Below, in pieces: positions 60,269-64,000 of a DNA stretch of 64,000 bases. A program made the translations under genes and the position numbers. The stretch is from NCBI RefSeq assembly GCF_024494695.1, contig NZ_JANHDP010000002.1, positions 620,001-684,000 on the forward strand, read 5' to 3'. Positions within the stretch are counted from its first letter, which is position 1, and each line of letters begins with the position of its first letter. The stretch is from Natronoarchaeum rubrum. Its GTDB lineage: Archaea > Halobacteriota > Halobacteria > Halobacteriales > Natronoarchaeaceae. The notes under the pieces were generated by a model. It was not told where the DNA came from. It saw nothing but the letters and a program-made list of their open reading frames with translations, and searched no databases.

Positions 60269-61498
60269 TCAAGGAAGATAGTTGTCAAGCGACTCTTCCA
60301 GTTGCAGAAGAGCTCTTGTACCCTCCTTTAGCTCCTCCAGAACCTCAGTTTCATTCTCAAATGATAGCGGAACCTGTTTTGAATAGATGTGATATTTATT
60401 GATATCTACATCAGCATCAGCTGGAAGCTGCTCTCTGATTTCCACAAAACCAGCATTCTGGAGAATGCGGTCGTAATCGGTGGATAAATGTGATAGAAAT
60501 GCATCGCGTTCCTCGGGGTTTGCGCCTTGGTATGTCATCGTCATTTCAATATGTGGGTCCAAGGTGCGATATTTGTCCCAGTCATTCGCATGACTTTCAG
60601 CCCTGTATAGGCGCATTTTTGTCCCGTGAACCTCGAATCGGATGCCGTTGTCATCCCACTGTGTCTTCGAAAATTTGACCCGGGGCGTGTCCTCTCTAAT
60701 CATCGAAGGCATCAGCTTTTCGTCCCAGCCATCCTTTCCTGAGGTGACATCTTCAAATTGTTCCTCTACCCACTGCCAATATTTTTTAAAAAGGCGCTTG
60801 CGATCGCGATATACTGTTGCCTCATCGATAGTAATGTCGAAATGCTCGACTAAATCATTATAGCGAAGTTGAAGTTCCGTATCTGGAGTGAAACTGAATG
60901 AGTTAATGACCTGATCTTCCAGACATTGAATCCACTCTCGGGTCCGAATGACATCACAATCACGCTCAAACTCAGGTAGCAGCATCTTCAATTCATCGAC
61001 AACTTCCCGCCAAGTGATCTGATTAGCAAATTCGAGGTCATGAGATTCGTCCGGGGATAAATATAGGTATTCATATGATTCGACCCGCTCACTCGTATCA
61101 GTTATCTGGTTTTTAAGATATTCAATTTGCCTATCATACTGGTCTTCTGTAAGTTGGTGCGTCGTCTTGATCTCAACACAAATGATAACAGATTCTGTTT
61201 GAATTAGGATATCAAGCTCAGTTCTGTCTGGTTCTTGGGAAAATGTCCTTACATTAGCCCCTGAGAGTCCATTCAAATCATTCACATTAGCACGTTCTAA
61301 GAATCTACGAATGAATTTTAAGTCCAGACCGTGGCTATTGTCGGGGTTGAGCAACCATGCCAGGATTCGCGTGTGTGAACGTTCGTCATCCCCCACAGCA
61401 AGAAGGTCAAACGTGCTTGGTGATGACTGATTTGCTTCATTAATCAACTTAAGAAACCGATCATCTACTTCTGATGAACTGCTCATGGACTGATCCAT
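60269..61498 (-). CDS. PD-(D/E)XK nuclease
   Basis: A 409-residue protein with HTRILAWLLNPDNSHG (residues about 42-57), the N-terminal hallmark of the PDDEXK_4 family. The nuclease core is TELDILIQTESVIICVEIKT with Asp96, Glu109 and Lys111. The region is clearly AT-richer and uses A/T-ending codons more often than the surrounding genes, so it is foreign. No partner ATPase is adjacent on the same transcript. It probably protects against phage or plasmids. Its promoter lies at about 61499-61560. Confidence 0.87.
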   Translation of the reverse strand: MDQSMSSSSEVDDRFLKLINEANQSSPSTFDLLAVGDDERSHTRILAWLLNPDNSHGLDLKFIRRFLERANVNDLNGLSGANVRTFSQEPDRTELDILIQTESVIICVEIKTTHQLTEDQYDRQIEYLKNQITDTSERVESYEYLYLSPDESHDLEFANQITWREVVDELKMLLPEFERDCDVIRTREWIQCLEDQVINSFSFTPDTELQLRYNDLVEHFDITIDEATVYRDRKRLFKKYWQWVEEQFEDVTSGKDGWDEKLMPSMIREDTPRVKFSKTQWDDNGIRFEVHGTKMRLYRAESHANDWDKYRTLDPHIEMTMTYQGANPEERDAFLSHLSTDYDRILQNAGFVEIREQLPADADVDINKYHIYSKQVPLSFENETEVLEELKEGTRALLQLEESLDNYLP

Positions 61499-61791
61499 TA
61501 TCTCATAGATAATATTCCCTCAGAATCAATAGACGTTACGTCCCCTGTCAACGGCGGTTTTCCATCAATGGTTGGCCCAACTATTGGCAGAATTAACGTT
61601 ATGATGGACCGATATCGACGATTAAACCGATTCGACTCCGCAGGAGATCGACGGCGAAATGTTATACCACCCAACTGAGTCGTTGATGTGCGCCAGCAGG
61701 TTTCGGAGGTAACAGTCTGTTACGTACGTTCAACGGTCTACAGGAGCGTTCAGTCCACCCATATTTAGCGTGGATTCTGCACCCCGATTCA
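61499..61791. other. Intergenic region with an inverted repeat
   Basis: About 290 nt without a gene. GTAACA-GTC-TGTTAC (61709-61723) is a perfect inverted repeat, followed at once by ACGTACGT (61722-61729). Both sit downstream of the McrC-like gene (stop at 61792, minus strand). They may be a terminator or a binding site. The part near 61500-61560 is AT-rich and likely holds the nuclease promoter. Confidence 0.5.
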
Positions 61792-63138
61792 CTATACGAC
61801 GTCCCGGAGAATCGTTTCTAATTCGTCTTCCAATTCGGAGGCTTGGAGTACGGCAATCTCGTTATCGGATTGATCGTCGACCGAGGCGGTTTGATCGTCG
61901 AGGTCCTGTACAACTAGCAATCCGTTCCAACCGGAACCGAAGTAGTCGCCCTCGTTGCCGCCGAACACGAACTCCTCGTTGACGCGAAGAAACGCGAGGT
62001 ATTCGAGCGTCTCCTTGATTCCCTGACGAATTGTACTCTCGTTGGTACTGTTTTTCACCTCGACGATCAGGTACTCGTGCTCGTCGTCGTCCTCCGAGAT
62101 AATCTCGAGAACGATGACGTCGGGGCGACCAGTGTGGTTCTCGTAGTCTTTATCGAAGTAGTCGCCCGCGATCTTCTGCGCGGCGAGTTGCACCTTCTCC
62201 GTCCGAGAGGGTTCGTCCTGATCTTCCTCCGGCACGGCCACGAAGGACAGGTTGCGGTCGCGGGCGGAGTTGTCGTGATAGAGAACGATCTCCTTGTCGC
62301 CGTCGAACCGGGCGACTTCCTGGCGATCGGTCGCGATCGTCTTGAACTGCGGTTGGCTCTCCCGCATATCTTCGAGCGTCGCGACGAACCGGAACAGGAC
62401 GAACAGCTCGAAGAGCGAGTCCGTGTCGTCCGGCGCGATGGCGGTTTGCTCGAGGAGACGCCGTATCTCCTCTGGCTCGCCTCGGAACAATCGTTGGCGC
62501 GAGCGGAGGAGTGACGCCGCGTCGCGATACACTGCGTGGCGCGAGTTCGCAGCCGTCGTCAGCATTCGCTCGGTCGGCTCGTAGCTGCCGGGGTCGCGAA
62601 TGCGGCGAACGTGGACGTTCCGCTCGACGATCCGCTGCAGTTCGTCGATCAAGTCCTCGTTCCCTTTCCACGTCTCGCTCACCCAGTCGTAGTCCGCCCG
62701 AAGATACTCCTCCGCCTCACGGATCGTCGTGTGAATGACTGAGATGAGTCGCTTGAGAACGAGGTTTTCTGGGATATCGTAGTTCTCCGAGCGATTGTCG
62801 CAGACGAAGATCGAGTTATCTCGCGGATGCTCCGTGTATCGCTTCTTGATCGTGTCGCCCCAGTTGATTCGCCCGTCGACGGTTCCGCGTCGCGTTCGCG
62901 ACGTCGTTCGGGTTTCGGTTCGGATACTGCGTAGTTGCTCCGAGAGATCTCTGACGAACGCGACGACATCGTCCTGTAGGATGAAGTGGAGGTCGAGGAG
63001 GAGTTCGTACTCCTCGAACCGCTCGTCCAACTGCTCGGGCTTGATCGACCGAGCTAGCTCGCTCTCCGGGAAGCTCCCGTGCATCGCGTAGGCCAGGATG
63101 TCCTCGGTGAGCCGCTCGAGGAGCGCGTCTCTATTCAT
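61792..63138 (-). CDS. McrC-like nuclease partner (DUF2357-type)
   Basis: A 448-residue protein. Residues 1-270 are helical with DIPENLVLKRLI and LFELFVLFRF, as in the adaptor region of McrC/DUF2357 proteins. The C-terminal PD-(D/E)XK domain has RPDVIVLEI with Asp340 and LIVEVKNST with Glu360 and Lys362. It overlaps the AAA+ gene (ATGAATAG, 8 nt), so they form one transcript. It should be the nuclease of a McrBC-like restriction system that cuts modified DNA. It lacks a recognised base-reading domain, so specificity is unknown. Confidence 0.87.
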   Translation of the reverse strand: MNRDALLERLTEDILAYAMHGSFPESELARSIKPEQLDERFEEYELLLDLHFILQDDVVAFVRDLSEQLRSIRTETRTTSRTRRGTVDGRINWGDTIKKRYTEHPRDNSIFVCDNRSENYDIPENLVLKRLISVIHTTIREAEEYLRADYDWVSETWKGNEDLIDELQRIVERNVHVRRIRDPGSYEPTERMLTTAANSRHAVYRDAASLLRSRQRLFRGEPEEIRRLLEQTAIAPDDTDSLFELFVLFRFVATLEDMRESQPQFKTIATDRQEVARFDGDKEIVLYHDNSARDRNLSFVAVPEEDQDEPSRTEKVQLAAQKIAGDYFDKDYENHTGRPDVIVLEIISEDDDEHEYLIVEVKNSTNESTIRQGIKETLEYLAFLRVNEEFVFGGNEGDYFGSGWNGLLVVQDLDDQTASVDDQSDNEIAVLQASELEDELETILRDVV

Positions 63139-64000
63139 TGTCGGCGAACGTGACCTGGAGCATCTCTCTGGCCGCCTCCTCGATCAGGCTCGTTTCGATG
63201 TCCTGGACGTCCTTGATCTTCCGGACGATCGTCTTCCGCTTCGGGACGCCCTCTAACTGCGGGAAGATGTAGCTGATGACCGCCTGCGTGAGATGGTACT
63301 CGATCTGGTCGTCGGGATGCTGATTCACGTACCGGAGGACATCCTCGATGATCGCCGGCCCGATCGCGCGCCCCTCGACGGCGGTGTTTGCGGTCCGCCA
63401 CACGCGCTCAACCACCTCTGCCTCTCTGGCGGTGATATCGAGATTCCACGCATTCGCGTAGTCATAGACGATATTCGATCCGAAATCATCGCCTTCCGTC
63501 GGCTCCGGAAGCTCCGGCGCCGGGACGCGGACGAACGCGAACCGACGCATGAACGCGTAGCTCATCTCGTAGAGCGACGTCTTGTCGTAGGTGTTCATCG
63601 TCGCGAAGATGCGCCACGAGTTCGGGACGACGAACTGGTTGGTATCGGTGGACCCCTCAACGTCATCGTAGGTCGTCAGTTTGACCTCTCGCCCGTCGAC
63701 AGTGTACGGTAGCTGGACAGACTGTCCCGAGAGGAGGGTAAAGAGCTGTCCGAACGCCTTATCGATGTCCGCGCGATTGAGTTCGTCGATGACCGTCAGC
63801 TCGTTCGACTGGACGCCCGTCTCGTTGTTCTTGAGCCGGTTGAGGACGATCCCGGGTGTGAACGAGAGGTTCTCACCGTCTTCACCGGACTCGTTGGGCA
63901 TGTATCCGCCGACGGTATCGAACGTCGACCAGTCCGCGGTGGCCGTGGTCATCTCGAAATCCGAGTAGAGGTACGGGTGCGTTTCGGCCAGGTACTCGCA
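63131..64000 (-). CDS. McrB-like AAA+ NTPase (C-terminal part)
   Basis: An open frame of 289 codons enters from the right edge, so the N terminus with Walker A is not seen. Within the window are Walker B TVIDELNRADIDKAFGQLF, sensor 1 WRIFATMNTYD, and the Arg finger/sensor in YAFMRRFAFVRVP. These are hallmark McrB (GTP-type AAA+) sequences. The frame continues past the edge (CEYLAETHPYLYSDFE), and a start at 63952 would be too short. It is coupled to the McrC-like gene and together they would form a type IV-like restriction complex. Confidence 0.9.
   Translation of the reverse strand, partial: CEYLAETHPYLYSDFEMTTATADWSTFDTVGGYMPNESGEDGENLSFTPGIVLNRLKNNETGVQSNELTVIDELNRADIDKAFGQLFTLLSGQSVQLPYTVDGREVKLTTYDDVEGSTDTNQFVVPNSWRIFATMNTYDKTSLYEMSYAFMRRFAFVRVPAPELPEPTEGDDFGSNIVYDYANAWNLDITAREAEVVERVWRTANTAVEGRAIGPAIIEDVLRYVNQHPDDQIEYHLTQAVISYIFPQLEGVPKRKTIVRKIKDVQDIETSLIEEAAREMLQVTFADNE

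Noticed and set aside
1..64000. CRISPR arrays
   Set aside because: No series of regularly spaced direct repeats was seen anywhere, and no cas gene is present.

Overview
The window is chromosomal DNA of a haloarchaeon (class Halobacteria). The signs are GC-rich coding sequence, very acidic Asp/Glu-rich proteins, many start/stop overlaps of the ATGA or GTGA type, few Shine-Dalgarno sequences, twin-arginine lipoproteins, and archaeal enzymes such as DUF120 riboflavin kinase, class I aldolase and the HxlR and winged-helix regulators. The genus cannot be named from sequence alone.

Layout. 0.6-10.4 kb (minus strand) is a nine-gene surface-glycan operon. It holds a DegT aminotransferase, a WbpB-like oxidoreductase, a tiny membrane peptide, a WbpD-like acetyltransferase, two UDP-sugar dehydrogenases, a DUF354 protein, a GT4 glycosyltransferase and a polytopic GT-C-like protein. 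The enzyme set fits synthesis and transfer of a diacetamido-uronic-acid sugar. 10.7-14.1 kb (plus strand) carries a DUF1616 membrane protein, a membrane hydrolase, an LpxD-like acyltransferase and a polysaccharide deacetylase, probably part of the same cell-surface locus. 14.3-30.4 kb is ordinary housekeeping: iron-binding protein, riboflavin genes (ribK-ribB), aconitase, a 7TM sensor kinase, dUTPase, a queuosine/archaeosine-precursor transporter, a folate enzyme, thiE and regulators.

30.5-34.6 kb is an ABC-2 transporter cassette with a 51-residue Cys-ended peptide gene. It is flanked by an SRAP (YedK/HMCES) gene and a second, partial copy of that gene's 3' end, which suggests insertion. 35.2-43.2 kb contains a divergent PhyH / Nramp-like pair around a perfect palindrome, a P-loop protein, IS-derived hairpins, a ring-cleaving-type dioxygenase, a YihY protein, a CBS protein and a HAD phosphatase.

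44.2-57.0 kb is a central-carbon cluster: class I aldolase, FBPase, a short GlpA-like oxidoreductase, pyruvate kinase, an eIF2B-like protein lacking the isomerase residues, an HpcH aldolase, a 2-hydroxyacid dehydrogenase, glycerol kinase, a phosphohexomutase and a sugar nucleotidyltransferase. Together they would route glycerol and trioses toward hexose phosphates and activated sugars.

From about 57.9 kb to the right edge lies what looks like an integrated island. It starts with a 22-nt piece resembling a tRNA 3' end, followed by a tyrosine recombinase behind two hairpins, then a metallophosphoesterase, an AT-rich PD-(D/E)XK nuclease gene, and an McrC-like/McrB pair (McrB runs off the window). 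This is a putative defence island.
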